64,000 nt of DNA from an uncultured Nocardioides sp. (lineage in GTDB: Bacteria; Actinomycetota; Actinomycetes; Propionibacteriales; Nocardioidaceae), in contig NZ_CANKZF010000003.1 of the NCBI RefSeq assembly GCF_947488515.1, positions 124,001-188,000 on the forward strand. Direction: 5' to 3'. The translations under genes and the position numbers were made by a program. Position 1 is the first letter of the stretch. Every line of letters starts with the position of its first letter. Shown here one piece after another: positions 40,784 through 48,592 of the stretch. The notes under the pieces were generated by a model, which saw only the letters and a list, made by a program, of their open reading frames with translations, had not been told where the DNA came from and did not search any database.

Positions 40784-41368
40784 ATGCCCGACGCTGACGG
40801 GACGGCTCCCCGCCCCGGGCGACCGCGTGCGGCGTCGGTGGACCAGCGCCTCCAGGCCTCGGTCCTCGCGCTCCTCCGGGAGGGCGGCCCCGGCTCCGTC
40901 ACCATGGACCGCGTGGCGGCCACGTCGGGCGTCGCCAAGACCACCATCTACCGCCGCCACCCCAACCGCGGCGAGCTGCTGACGGCCGTCCTGTCGGCGG
41001 CGATCGGCCTGCCGGACGTGCCCGACGAGGGCGACGTCCGCGACAAGGTCCGCTACGCGCTCGAGCAGGCGTGGCACCAGATGGGCGTGGTCCTGGGACC
41101 GGGTGGTCTGGCCGCGATCGTGGGCGACAGCGACCCCGAGTTCACCGGGCTGTTCCGCGCCGCGCTGCAGCCCTACGTCGACAACCTCGTCGGGCGGATC
41201 CAGGAGGACGTCGACGCCGGCCTCCTGCGGGAGGGTCTCGACGCCGAAGGCGTGGTGAGCCTGCTGGTCGGTGCCTACCTCGGCGAGCTCGTCCGCCACG
41301 GCGAGGTGTCGCCGGAGTGGATGGACCGCGCGCTCGAGCTCCTGTGGGTGCTCATGGCACCCGCCTGA
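40784..41368 (+). CDS. TetR-family transcriptional regulator
   Basis: A 194-residue TetR-type regulator. The helix-turn-helix TMDRVAATSGVAKTTIYRRHPNRGELL is at residues about 42-68 (given in two overlapping pieces: TMDRVAATSGVAKTTIY and YRRHPNRGELL). The C-terminal helical ligand-binding domain resembles TetR_C_16-like proteins. Start at ATG 40784; GTG 40778 is also possible. The likely operator is the palindrome at 40500, upstream of the small membrane protein. The ligand is unknown. Confidence 0.87.
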   Translation: MPDADGTAPRPGRPRAASVDQRLQASVLALLREGGPGSVTMDRVAATSGVAKTTIYRRHPNRGELLTAVLSAAIGLPDVPDEGDVRDKVRYALEQAWHQMGVVLGPGGLAAIVGDSDPEFTGLFRAALQPYVDNLVGRIQEDVDAGLLREGLDAEGVVSLLVGAYLGELVRHGEVSPEWMDRALELLWVLMAPA

Positions 41369-41412
41369 GCGCAGCGCTGACGCCTGTCGCAGGTGTGCGC
41401 GAGACTGCGGAG

Positions 41413-42228
41413 ATGGCCGACCTCGGGTACGACCCCCGTTTCCTCGACACCCACCTCGCGCCGCCGCAGGCGCCTGCGCCCGGCCAGGACGAGGACCCCG
41501 CCCTCGCGACGCCGCTCGACTACGTGCACTTCACGCTCCGCATGCACCCCGAGCGCCGGCTGGCGTGGTGGGTGGCGTGGAACATCGACGGCCTGCGCCT
41601 GTTCCCCGGCGACAGCATCAGCCGCTCGGGCCAGCGCTTCCGGCTCGACCCCCGCATCCCGGCCGACGCGCAGACCGGCGAGGAGGTCTACGCCGACAAC
41701 GACCTCGACCGCGGCCACATCGCGCGCCGCTCCGACCTGTTGTGGGGCACCCTCGACGAGGCGAAGCAGGCCAACTCCGACTCGTTCCACTTCACCAACA
41801 TCACGCCGCAGCACCAGGACTTCAACCAGTCCGGTCGCGGTGGGGTCTGGGGCCTGCTCGAGAACGCCGTGCTGGAGCTCGAGGGCCTCGAGGACCGGCG
41901 CCTGACCCTGTTCGGGGGGCCCGTGCTCGCCCCGGACGACCCGCCCTACCGCGGCGTCCAGCTGCCGGTCGAGCACTGGAAGGTCGTCGTCTACCGGCTC
42001 GTCGGACAGCTGCGCGCCAAGGCGTTCGTGCTGACCCAGGACCTCGACGGCCTCGAGCGCGCGGTGCCCGACTTCCTCGACGACTTCGACACCTGGCTCG
42101 TCCCGCTCGACCTGCTCGAGGGGCGCACCGGCCTGACGTTCCCGAGCCTGCACGAGGCCGTCGAGCCTGACGAGCTGCGGCCTGCCGGTCCGGTCCTCGT
42201 CACGGATGCCGAGCAGGTGGCCTGGTAG
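41413..42228 (+). CDS. DNA/RNA non-specific endonuclease
   Basis: A 271-residue protein of the NUC1/Serratia nuclease (beta-beta-alpha-metal) family. The catalytic motif DRGH is at residues 99-102 (H102 general base) in NDLDRGHIARRSD, and the metal-binding asparagine region FTNITPQHQDFNQ follows. These enzymes cut DNA and RNA without sequence preference using one divalent metal. No signal peptide is seen, which is uncommon since most family members are exported; it could act inside the cell or be released in another way. No immunity-like gene is adjacent. Confidence 0.85.
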   Translation: MADLGYDPRFLDTHLAPPQAPAPGQDEDPALATPLDYVHFTLRMHPERRLAWWVAWNIDGLRLFPGDSISRSGQRFRLDPRIPADAQTGEEVYADNDLDRGHIARRSDLLWGTLDEAKQANSDSFHFTNITPQHQDFNQSGRGGVWGLLENAVLELEGLEDRRLTLFGGPVLAPDDPPYRGVQLPVEHWKVVVYRLVGQLRAKAFVLTQDLDGLERAVPDFLDDFDTWLVPLDLLEGRTGLTFPSLHEAVEPDELRPAGPVLVTDAEQVAW

Positions 42229-42258
42229 CGCAGCTGCGGCCGGTCGACCGTCTGAGCC

Positions 42259-43005
42259 TCACCGTGCGAGGCGGGTGATCCCCGCCGCCGCGACCGAGAG
42301 CGCCGCCACGAGTCGGGCCCGGTCGCGGCGCAGGGACGGCACCACGACGCCGAGCGCGGCCACCACGTCGCCGTCGGCGTCGCGCACCGGCACGGCGACG
42401 GAACAGGCGCCCAGCGTCAGCTCCTCCCGGGTCGTCGCGAAGCCGTCGCGTCGGACCCGCTCGAGCTGGCGGGCCAGGGTGCCGGGCGTGATGATCGTGT
42501 ACGGCGTCAGCGGCCGCAGGTCGGCCAGCACCCGCTGCTGCACGTCCGCCGGGGCGTGCGCGAGCAGCACCTTGCCGACTCCGGTGGCGTGCATCGGCAG
42601 CCGCGAGCCGACGCGGCTCACCACCGGCACCGAGGTGACCCCCGAGAGCCGGTCGAGGTAGAGGACCCGGTGGCCGTCGCGCTCGGCGAGGTGCACCGTC
42701 GCGCGGGTGGCCGCCTGGAGGTCCTGGAGGAAGGGTGCGGCGACCTCCCGCAGCCCGGTCTGCACCGGCGCGAGCAGGCCGATGTCCCACAGCCGCCGGC
42801 CGACGACGTACGAGCCGTCCTCGGTGCGCTCGAGCGCGCCTGCGGCCACCAGTCGGCGGACGATCCGCAGGGTCGTGGGCGGGGCCAGGCCGCTGCGCGC
42901 GGCCAGCCGGGTCAGCGTCAGCCTCCGGTGACGCTCGTCGAAGGCGCCGAGGACGTCGAGGGTGCGGTCGACCAGCGACGCACCGGGAGCGGAGCCACCT
43001 GCCAC
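42259..43005 (-). CDS. IclR-family transcriptional regulator (PcaR/PobR-like)
   Basis: A 248-residue IclR-type regulator. N-terminal winged helix (residues about 10-60, LTLTRLAARSGLAPPTTLRIV) and the C-terminal effector domain with GVTSVPVVSRVGSRLPMHAT and GFATTREELTLGACSVAVPV. It is divergent from pobA, the usual arrangement for regulators of 4-hydroxybenzoate and protocatechuate genes. Likely effectors are 4-hydroxybenzoate or protocatechuate. The 72-base shared region holds the short palindrome CACTGAGTG at 43021-43029 and a GTTCG element, possible binding sites. Confidence 0.87.
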   Translation of the reverse strand: MAGGSAPGASLVDRTLDVLGAFDERHRRLTLTRLAARSGLAPPTTLRIVRRLVAAGALERTEDGSYVVGRRLWDIGLLAPVQTGLREVAAPFLQDLQAATRATVHLAERDGHRVLYLDRLSGVTSVPVVSRVGSRLPMHATGVGKVLLAHAPADVQQRVLADLRPLTPYTIITPGTLARQLERVRRDGFATTREELTLGACSVAVPVRDADGDVVAALGVVVPSLRRDRARLVAALSVAAAGITRLAR

Positions 43006-43077
43006 GTGGGCAGCCTATTCCACTGAGTGACATCGGGTTCGTGACGCGACCACAGGCACCTCCCTAGCGTCCGACCC

Positions 43078-44277
43078 ATGACCATGACCCGCACCCAGGT
43101 CGCGATCGTCGGCGGCGGCCCCGCGGGGCTGATGCTGTCGCACCTGCTGCACGGCTCGGGCATCGAGTGCGTCGTGGTCGACAACCGCACGGTCGAGGAG
43201 ATCCGCACGACGCACCGTGCCGGCATCCTCGAGCGCGACAGCGTGCGGCTGCTCGCCGAGACGGGCGTCTACGCGAGCGGCCACGAGCGGGTGATCACCC
43301 ACGGCGACCGGCACGGCGGTATCTACCTGCGCTTCGGAGGCGAGAGCCACCACATCGACTTCGAGGAGCTGGTCGGCGCCTCGGTGTGGCTCTACCCGCA
43401 GACCGACGTCTTCGTCGACCTCCACGCCGCCCGGGTGCGCGACGGCGGCGACCTGCGCTACGGGATCACCGACACGGCCGTGCACGACCTCGACACCGAC
43501 CTGCCGCGGGTGACGTACGCCGATGCCGACGGGCAGGTGCACCAGGTGACCGCAGACCTCGTGGTCGGGGCCGACGGCTCCCGATCGATCTGCCGCGACC
43601 TGGTCGCGGGGCACGACCGCTACTTCCGGGAGTACCCGTTCGCCTGGTTCGGGATCCTCTGCGAGGCCCCGCGGTCGAGTCCGGAGCTGATCTACGCGCG
43701 CTCGGACCGGGGGTTCGCGCTGATCAGTCAGCGCACCGACACGGTGCAGCGGATGTACTTCCAGTGCGACCCGACCGAGGACGCGAGCGCCTGGTCCGAC
43801 GACCGGATCTGGGGCGAGCTGCAGGCGCGCCTGGCCGGCCCGGACGGCTTCGAGCTCAGCGAGGGCCCGGTCATCGAGCGCACCGTCCTGCCGTTCCGCT
43901 CCTTCGTGCAGACGCCGATGCGCAGCGGCCGGCTGCTGCTCGCCGGCGACGCCGCGCACACGGTGCCGCCGACCGGGGCGAAGGGCCTCAACCTCGCCCT
44001 GGCCGACACCCGGGTGCTGGCCGAGGTGGTCGAGCGCGCCCTGGGCAAGGGCGACCTCGACGCGCTCGACGACTACACCGACCGCGCACTGGCGCGGGTG
44101 TGGAAGGCGCAGCACTTCTCCTACTGGATGACCACGATGCTCCACCGGGCGCCGGGACAGCGGGAGCACCGGGACTTCGACGAGCTCCGCCAGCTCGGCG
44201 AGCTCACCAGCCTGGTCTCGTCCGAGGCCGGCGCCACCTACCTCGCGGAGGGATACACCGGATGGCCGACACCGTGA
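43078..44277 (+). CDS. pobA: 4-hydroxybenzoate 3-monooxygenase
   Basis: A 399-residue FAD-dependent hydroxylase converting 4-hydroxybenzoate to protocatechuate. Seen: the FAD-binding GGGPAG at residues 12-17, the NAD(P)H/FAD DG motif GADGSRS (about 162-168), and the GD motif LLAGDAAHTVPPTGAKGLNLA (about 281-300). Length and the block RTTHRAGILERDSV agree with PobA. It heads the protocatechuate operon pobA-pcaH-pcaG-pcaB-pcaC and overlaps pcaH by 16 bases. Control is most likely by the divergent IclR regulator. Confidence 0.95.
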   Translation: MTMTRTQVAIVGGGPAGLMLSHLLHGSGIECVVVDNRTVEEIRTTHRAGILERDSVRLLAETGVYASGHERVITHGDRHGGIYLRFGGESHHIDFEELVGASVWLYPQTDVFVDLHAARVRDGGDLRYGITDTAVHDLDTDLPRVTYADADGQVHQVTADLVVGADGSRSICRDLVAGHDRYFREYPFAWFGILCEAPRSSPELIYARSDRGFALISQRTDTVQRMYFQCDPTEDASAWSDDRIWGELQARLAGPDGFELSEGPVIERTVLPFRSFVQTPMRSGRLLLAGDAAHTVPPTGAKGLNLALADTRVLAEVVERALGKGDLDALDDYTDRALARVWKAQHFSYWMTTMLHRAPGQREHRDFDELRQLGELTSLVSSEAGATYLAEGYTGWPTP

Positions 44278-45047
44278 GCAGGCTGGAGCCCCAGGCCCAC
44301 ATCGACGCGGAGATGCGGGCGATCTCGGAGTCGTACGCCGCCGGCGGTGCTGTGGAGGCGCAGCCGCGCCGGGACTACGCGCCGTACCGCTCCTCCCTGC
44401 TGAGGCACCCGACCAAGGACCTGCAACAGGTCGACCCCGAGGGGATCGAGCTGTGGGCGCCGGTGTTCGGCGCCCGGGACGTCGGCGAGCTCGAGTCGGA
44501 CCTGACGATCCAGAGGGGCGGCGAGCCTGTGGGGGAGCGGATGGTCGTCACCGGCCGCGTCCTCGACGGCGAGGGTCGACCGGTACGCCACCAGCTCGTC
44601 GAGATCTGGCAGGCCAACGCCGGTGGGCGCTACATCCACCAGCGCGACCAGCACCCGGCGGCCCTCGACCCGCACTTCACCGGGATGGGACGCTGCCTCA
44701 CCGACGCCGACGGCACTTACCGCTTCACCACCATCAAGCCCGGCCCCTACCCGTGGAAGAACCACCACAACGCCTGGCGGCCGGCGCACATCCACTTCTC
44801 CCTCTTCGGCACCGACTTCACCCAGCGGCTGGTGACCCAGATGTACTTCCCGGGCGACCCGCTCCTCGATCGCGACCCGATCTTCCAGTCCGTCGTCGAC
44901 CCGCGCGCCCGAGAGCGGTTGGTGGCCACCTACGACCACGACGTGACCCAGCACGAGTGGGCCACCGGCTATCGGTGGGACATTGTGCTGACGGGGTCGC
45001 ACCGCACCCCGCTCGAACAGGACGCCGCCGAGGAGGAGCACGCGTGA
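44262..45047 (+). CDS. pcaH: Protocatechuate 3,4-dioxygenase beta subunit
   Basis: A 261-residue iron-binding subunit of protocatechuate 3,4-dioxygenase, which opens the ring to 3-carboxy-cis,cis-muconate. The four iron ligands are recognisable: tyrosines in GGRYIHQRDQH and GPYPWKNHHNAW, histidines in RPAHIHFSLFG. The N-terminal region with DYAPYRSSLLRHP is typical of PcaH. Start ATG 44262 is 16 bases inside pobA, with GGAGGGA upstream. The stop overlaps the pcaG start. Confidence 0.96.
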   Translation: MADTVSRLEPQAHIDAEMRAISESYAAGGAVEAQPRRDYAPYRSSLLRHPTKDLQQVDPEGIELWAPVFGARDVGELESDLTIQRGGEPVGERMVVTGRVLDGEGRPVRHQLVEIWQANAGGRYIHQRDQHPAALDPHFTGMGRCLTDADGTYRFTTIKPGPYPWKNHHNAWRPAHIHFSLFGTDFTQRLVTQMYFPGDPLLDRDPIFQSVVDPRARERLVATYDHDVTQHEWATGYRWDIVLTGSHRTPLEQDAAEEEHA

Positions 45048-45583
45048 CCCCCATCCGGACCCACAGCCTGACCCCCGGCCAGACGGTGGGGCCGTTCTTC
45101 CACTACGCGCTGCCCTACGACGGCGACAGCGAGCTGGTGCCGCGGGGCACGCCCGGCGCGGTGCGCCTGCACGGCACGGTGCACGACGGTGCGGGCGCGC
45201 CGGTGCCCGACGCCCTCCTCGAGCTCTGGCAGGCCGACGCGTCGGGGCAGGTCGTGCAGCAGGCGGGGTCGCTCCGCCGCGACGGCTGGACCTTCACCGG
45301 CTTCGGCCGCAGCGCGACCGACCGGGAGGGCCACTACTCCTTCACCACGCTGGTGCCAGGGAAGTCGGCGCCGTTCTTCGCGATCACGGTCTTCGCGCGC
45401 GGGCTGCTCCACCGGCTCGTCACCCGTGCCTACCTGCCGGGCACGTCCGACCCGTTCCTCGACGGGCTCGACGCGGACCGTCGCTCGACCCTTCTGGCCC
45501 TCGCCGACGCGTCCGGCTTCCGCTTCGACGTACGCCTCCAGGGCGAGGACGAGACCGTCTTCCTCGACTTCGGCGATGAGTGA
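45044..45583 (+). CDS. pcaG: Protocatechuate 3,4-dioxygenase alpha subunit
   Basis: A 179-residue alpha subunit. It shares the intradiol fold with PcaH (LTPGQTVGPFFHYALPY, LLELWQADASG) but lacks the iron-ligand set, as normal for PcaG; it completes the active site at the subunit interface. Start GTG 45044 lies in a GTGA overlap with pcaH and behind GAGGAGGAG. The end overlaps pcaB by 8 bases. Slightly shorter than the proteobacterial protein (about 200 residues). Confidence 0.95.
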   Translation: MTPIRTHSLTPGQTVGPFFHYALPYDGDSELVPRGTPGAVRLHGTVHDGAGAPVPDALLELWQADASGQVVQQAGSLRRDGWTFTGFGRSATDREGHYSFTTLVPGKSAPFFAITVFARGLLHRLVTRAYLPGTSDPFLDGLDADRRSTLLALADASGFRFDVRLQGEDETVFLDFGDE

Positions 45584-46538
45584 CCTGTTCTGGCCCGGCG
45601 ACCGCCGGGCCGGCGACCTGTTCACGGACGAGGCGTTCGTGGCGGCGATGGTGGCCGTCGAGTCGGCCTGGGCGGACACCTCCCTCACGGTCCCCGACGG
45701 CCCGTTCGACGCGGAGCCCGGCGGCAACGCGGTCATCCCGCTCGTCGCCGCCCTGCGTGCCGCCCACCCCGGGGTCGACGTGCACACCGGGCTCACGTCG
45801 CAGGACGTGCTCGACACGGCGCTGGTGCTGATGCTACGGGAGGGCGTCGGTGAGGTGCGCTCGCATCTCTCCTCGGCCTCATCGGCGCTCGACCGGCTCA
45901 CGGCCGCGCACGGCGAGGCGCTGATGATCGGCCGGACGCTCACGCAGTGGGCGCTGCCGATCACGTTCGGGCACAAGCTCTCGGCGTGGGGCTCCGGCCT
46001 GTCCGGTGCCTCCGGCGACCTGGCCGCGCTGACCTTTCCCGCTCAGTGCGGGGGACCGGTCGGCACCGTGCGGGACGACCGCCTGGCCACCCGGCTCGGC
46101 CTGGACGACGTTCCCGCCTGGCACACCGACCGCCGGCCGATCACCCGCATCGCCGACGCCCTGACGGCGACCACCGGCGCCTGCGGACGGATCGCGCGCG
46201 ACGTGCTCGAGCTCTCCCGACCCGAGGTCGCCGAGGTCTCCGAGTCGGCCGGCGGCGGCTCGTCGTCCATGCCCCACAAGGCCAATCCGGTCCTGTCCGT
46301 GCTCGTCCGGCGAGCCGCCCTCACCGCGCCCCAGCTGCTCGCGACCCTCCACCTGTGTGCCGCCGACCAGGTGGACGAGCGCGCTGACGGTGCGTGGCAC
46401 GCCGAGTGGGACACCCTGCGCCTGCTGGTCCGGCGTACGGCGGTCGCCACGAGCCAGACCGCCGGCCTGCTCGCCGGGCTGCAGGTGCACCCCGGCCGGA
46501 TGGCCGACAACCTCGCCGCTGCCGAAGCGGCCCGCTGA
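45576..46538 (+). CDS. pcaB: 3-carboxy-cis,cis-muconate cycloisomerase, compact form
   Basis: A 320-residue member of the fumarase/aspartase superfamily that lactonises 3-carboxymuconate. Signature GGSSSMPHKANP is present, as are GGNAVIPLV and TGLTSQDVLDTALVL. Members of the family are often 350-450 residues. Here the N-terminal part between the first helix and GGN is short, and the protein ends soon after HPGRMADNL, without the C-terminal helical part of about 80-100 residues. Both ends look natural, with operon spacing kept, so this is either a compact form or an eroded one. Start ATG 45576 overlaps pcaG. Confidence 0.9.
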   Translation: MSDLFWPGDRRAGDLFTDEAFVAAMVAVESAWADTSLTVPDGPFDAEPGGNAVIPLVAALRAAHPGVDVHTGLTSQDVLDTALVLMLREGVGEVRSHLSSASSALDRLTAAHGEALMIGRTLTQWALPITFGHKLSAWGSGLSGASGDLAALTFPAQCGGPVGTVRDDRLATRLGLDDVPAWHTDRRPITRIADALTATTGACGRIARDVLELSRPEVAEVSESAGGGSSSMPHKANPVLSVLVRRAALTAPQLLATLHLCAADQVDERADGAWHAEWDTLRLLVRRTAVATSQTAGLLAGLQVHPGRMADNLAAAEAAR

Positions 46539-46566
46539 CCCACGCTCGATCCCACCTGGAGGTGGC

Positions 46567-46944
46567 ATGACGAAGTACGACGACGGCATGGCCGTGCGCC
46601 GCGAGGTGCTCGGCGACGAGCACGTCGACCGCGCGACGGACCGGATCACCGACCTGGACCGCGACTTCCAGACCCTGATCACGGAGTACGCGTGGGGATC
46701 GGTGTGGACGCGTCCTGGCCTCGACCGGCGGACCCGCTCGCTGATCACGATCACCGCGCTCGTCGCCAGGGGCCACCACGAGGAGCTGGCGATGCACCTG
46801 CGCGCCGCGCGCCGCAACGGGGTCACGGTGGAGGAGATCGGCGAGACCCTGCTGCAGAGCGCGATCTACTGCGGCGTCCCGGACGCGAACACCGCATTCC
46901 GGATCGCACGCGAGGTGTTCGCAGGCGAGCGCGACGACGACTGA
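46567..46944 (+). CDS. pcaC: 4-carboxymuconolactone decarboxylase
   Basis: A 125-residue CMD/AhpD-fold protein. Conserved blocks: FQTLITEYAWGSVWTRPGL, RSLITITALVARGHHEELAMH and GVTVEEIGETLLQSAIYCGVP (in pieces of the usual order), which fit PcaC rather than AhpD since the CxxC pair is absent. It decarboxylates 4-carboxymuconolactone to 3-oxoadipate enol-lactone, the substrate of PcaD. GGAGG precedes the ATG, 28 bases after the pcaB stop. It is the last gene of the pob/pca operon. Confidence 0.94.
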   Translation: MTKYDDGMAVRREVLGDEHVDRATDRITDLDRDFQTLITEYAWGSVWTRPGLDRRTRSLITITALVARGHHEELAMHLRAARRNGVTVEEIGETLLQSAIYCGVPDANTAFRIAREVFAGERDDD

Positions 46945-46945
46945 G

Positions 46946-46959
46946 GGCCGGCGACGGCC
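46946..46959. terminator. Short hairpin between convergent pcaC and lacI-type genes
   Basis: GGCCG-GCGA-CGGCC, a perfect 5-base stem in the 23-base space between the two convergent stop codons. Short, so only a weak candidate for a bidirectional terminator. Confidence 0.35.
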
Positions 46960-46967
46960 GGGACCAC

Positions 46968-47948
46968 CTACGCGGCCCCGGTGGACCCGCGCAGCACGAG
47001 CTCGGTGGGCAGGACGACGGACGGCTGGTCGTCGTCGGCCCGGGCGTCGGCGGTGAGGAGCAGCTCGACGGCGACCCGCCCGAGGTCCACGTGGGCCCCG
47101 CCGAGCGTGGTGAGCCCGGGGGTGCACACGTCGGCGGCGAAGATGTTGTCGAACCCGACGACGCTGACGTCGGCGGGCACTCGTAGGCCGCGTTGCGTGA
47201 GGCGCTGGATCACGCCGATCGCGAGCAGGTCGTTGTGGGCGACGATCGCCGAGGCCCCGTCGTTCAGGGCGCCGTCCGCGGCTGCCCCGCCCTGGCTGAC
47301 CTTCGGGGTGAACGGCCCGATCCGGCGAGCGGTGGTCCCGGCCCGCTCGGCTGCCTCCTTCAGTGCCGCCCAGCGGGTGGCGGCCATCCAGGAGTTGCGT
47401 GGTCCGGCGAGGTACACGAGCTCGCGATGGCCCAGCGAGGAGAGGTGGGCGACGATCTGGCGACACCCCTCGACGTGGTCGAGCACGACGCTGGCGAGCC
47501 CGGGCACCTCTCGGCTCATGAGGACCACGGGACGCTGGTCCGCGATCTGCCTCAGGTTCTCGTCGGGCAGTCGGCTGGCCGCGAGGAGGAACCCGTCGAC
47601 GGCCGGCGCGAGTCGCTGGATCTGCTCCCACTCCATCCGCGGCGACTCCTCCGCGTTCACGAGGAGCAGCGTGTACTCCGACATGCGGGCCCGCATCTCG
47701 GCGCCCCGGATCAGCTCGAAGTAGTGCGGGTTGGTGATGTCCGAGACCACCATGGCCACGGTGTGGTGTCGGCCTGACAGCAGCGCCCGAGCATGAGGGT
47801 TGGGCCGGTAGCCGAGCTCGGCCGCGCTGGACAGCACCCGTTCGCGGGTCTCGGCCGAGACCCTCCCGGGGTTGGAGAAGGCGCGCGAGACGGTCGAGGT
47901 GGCGACGCCCGCAGCGGTCGCGACGTCGTAGATGGTGGGTCGGGCCAC
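46968..47948 (-). CDS. LacI-family transcriptional regulator
   Basis: A 326-residue LacI/GalR-type repressor. The N-terminal helix-turn-helix and hinge read TIYDVATAAGVATSTVSRAF then ETRERVLSSAAELGYRPN; the periplasmic-binding-like core includes ITNPHYFELIRGAE, VVLDHVEGCRQIV and VPADVSVVGFDNI. Start GTG 47948 gives the usual MARPTIYDVA beginning; the Shine-Dalgarno is poor. It is divergent from the TRAP transporter genes and likely represses them through the repeats at 47968-48004. The inducer is probably shikimate, quinate or a derivative. Confidence 0.88.
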   Translation of the reverse strand: MARPTIYDVATAAGVATSTVSRAFSNPGRVSAETRERVLSSAAELGYRPNPHARALLSGRHHTVAMVVSDITNPHYFELIRGAEMRARMSEYTLLLVNAEESPRMEWEQIQRLAPAVDGFLLAASRLPDENLRQIADQRPVVLMSREVPGLASVVLDHVEGCRQIVAHLSSLGHRELVYLAGPRNSWMAATRWAALKEAAERAGTTARRIGPFTPKVSQGGAAADGALNDGASAIVAHNDLLAIGVIQRLTQRGLRVPADVSVVGFDNIFAADVCTPGLTTLGGAHVDLGRVAVELLLTADARADDDQPSVVLPTELVLRGSTGAA

Positions 47949-47967
47949 GAGGACAGGACAACCTATG

Positions 47968-48004
47968 TGGCAACACGATGGCAACCCCTTGCCGCACGTT
48001 TGCC
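47968..48004. promoter_or_regulatory. Paired operator repeats between lacI-type and dctQ-type genes
   Basis: GGCAA occurs at 47969-47973 and 47980-47984, and TTGCC at 47989-47993 and 48000-48004. Each pair is 11 bases apart, about one helical turn, and the two pairs are mirror images around 47986.5. This gives nested palindromes suited to a LacI-type repressor, perhaps two dimers. The region is the shared promoter of the regulator (47948) and the TRAP operon (48065). Confidence 0.65.
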
Positions 48005-48064
48005 GCACTCCGTACCTTCGCGGCTGTGACGACCATCACCGACCACGACCGAGGAGGCCGGCGC

Positions 48065-48592
48065 ATGCCTGCGTGGCTGACGCGAGTCGCCCGGGTGCTG
48101 ACCGCCGTGGAGCTGACGATCGGCGTCGCCGCCCTGCTGCTGATCTTCGTCCTGGTGCTGGTCCAGGCGGGGCAGCGCTACCTCCCGATCGACGGATGGC
48201 CCTGGAGCGGGGAGCTCGCCAGGTTCTGCCTCGTCTGGCTCACCTTCGTCCTCGCCGGCGTCCTGGTCACCCGCGACTCCCACATCTCCATCGAGATGAT
48301 CGACCTCGTCCCGGGCGACCTCGTCCGGCGCATCGTCCGCGTCGTCTCCTGCCTCATCGTCGCGACGATCGGTGTCGCCCTGTGCGCCGAGGCATGGGAG
48401 CTCGTGCAGACCCAGGACATGCTCAAGTCGCCGGCGATGCGCATGCCGATGTCCTGGCTCTACGGCATCTCGATGATCGGCTTCGTCAGCGTGGTGGTCC
48501 GCTCGCTGATCGCCGCCGTGGACTACGCCGTGCACGGCGTCCCCGAACCGACGTACGACGACCTCGCCACCCACGAGATGCCCACGTCATGA
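48065..48592 (+). CDS. TRAP transporter small permease (DctQ type)
   Basis: A 175-residue membrane protein with four predicted segments (about 15-37, 47-67, 85-108, 125-147). The pattern FCLVWLTFVLAGVLVTRDSHISIEM is the DctQ signature (split as FCLVWLTFVLAGVLV and TRDSHISIEM). It pairs with the large permease encoded next to form the sodium-driven TRAP membrane part. Start ATG 48065 with GAGGAGG 8 bases upstream. First gene of the LacI-controlled operon. Confidence 0.88.
   Translation: MPAWLTRVARVLTAVELTIGVAALLLIFVLVLVQAGQRYLPIDGWPWSGELARFCLVWLTFVLAGVLVTRDSHISIEMIDLVPGDLVRRIVRVVSCLIVATIGVALCAEAWELVQTQDMLKSPAMRMPMSWLYGISMIGFVSVVVRSLIAAVDYAVHGVPEPTYDDLATHEMPTS

Noticed and set aside
41413..42228. 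Non-specific nuclease considered as a toxin of a toxin-immunity pair
   Set aside because: No adjacent immunity-like gene, no secretion or toxin-delivery domain, and no signal peptide.
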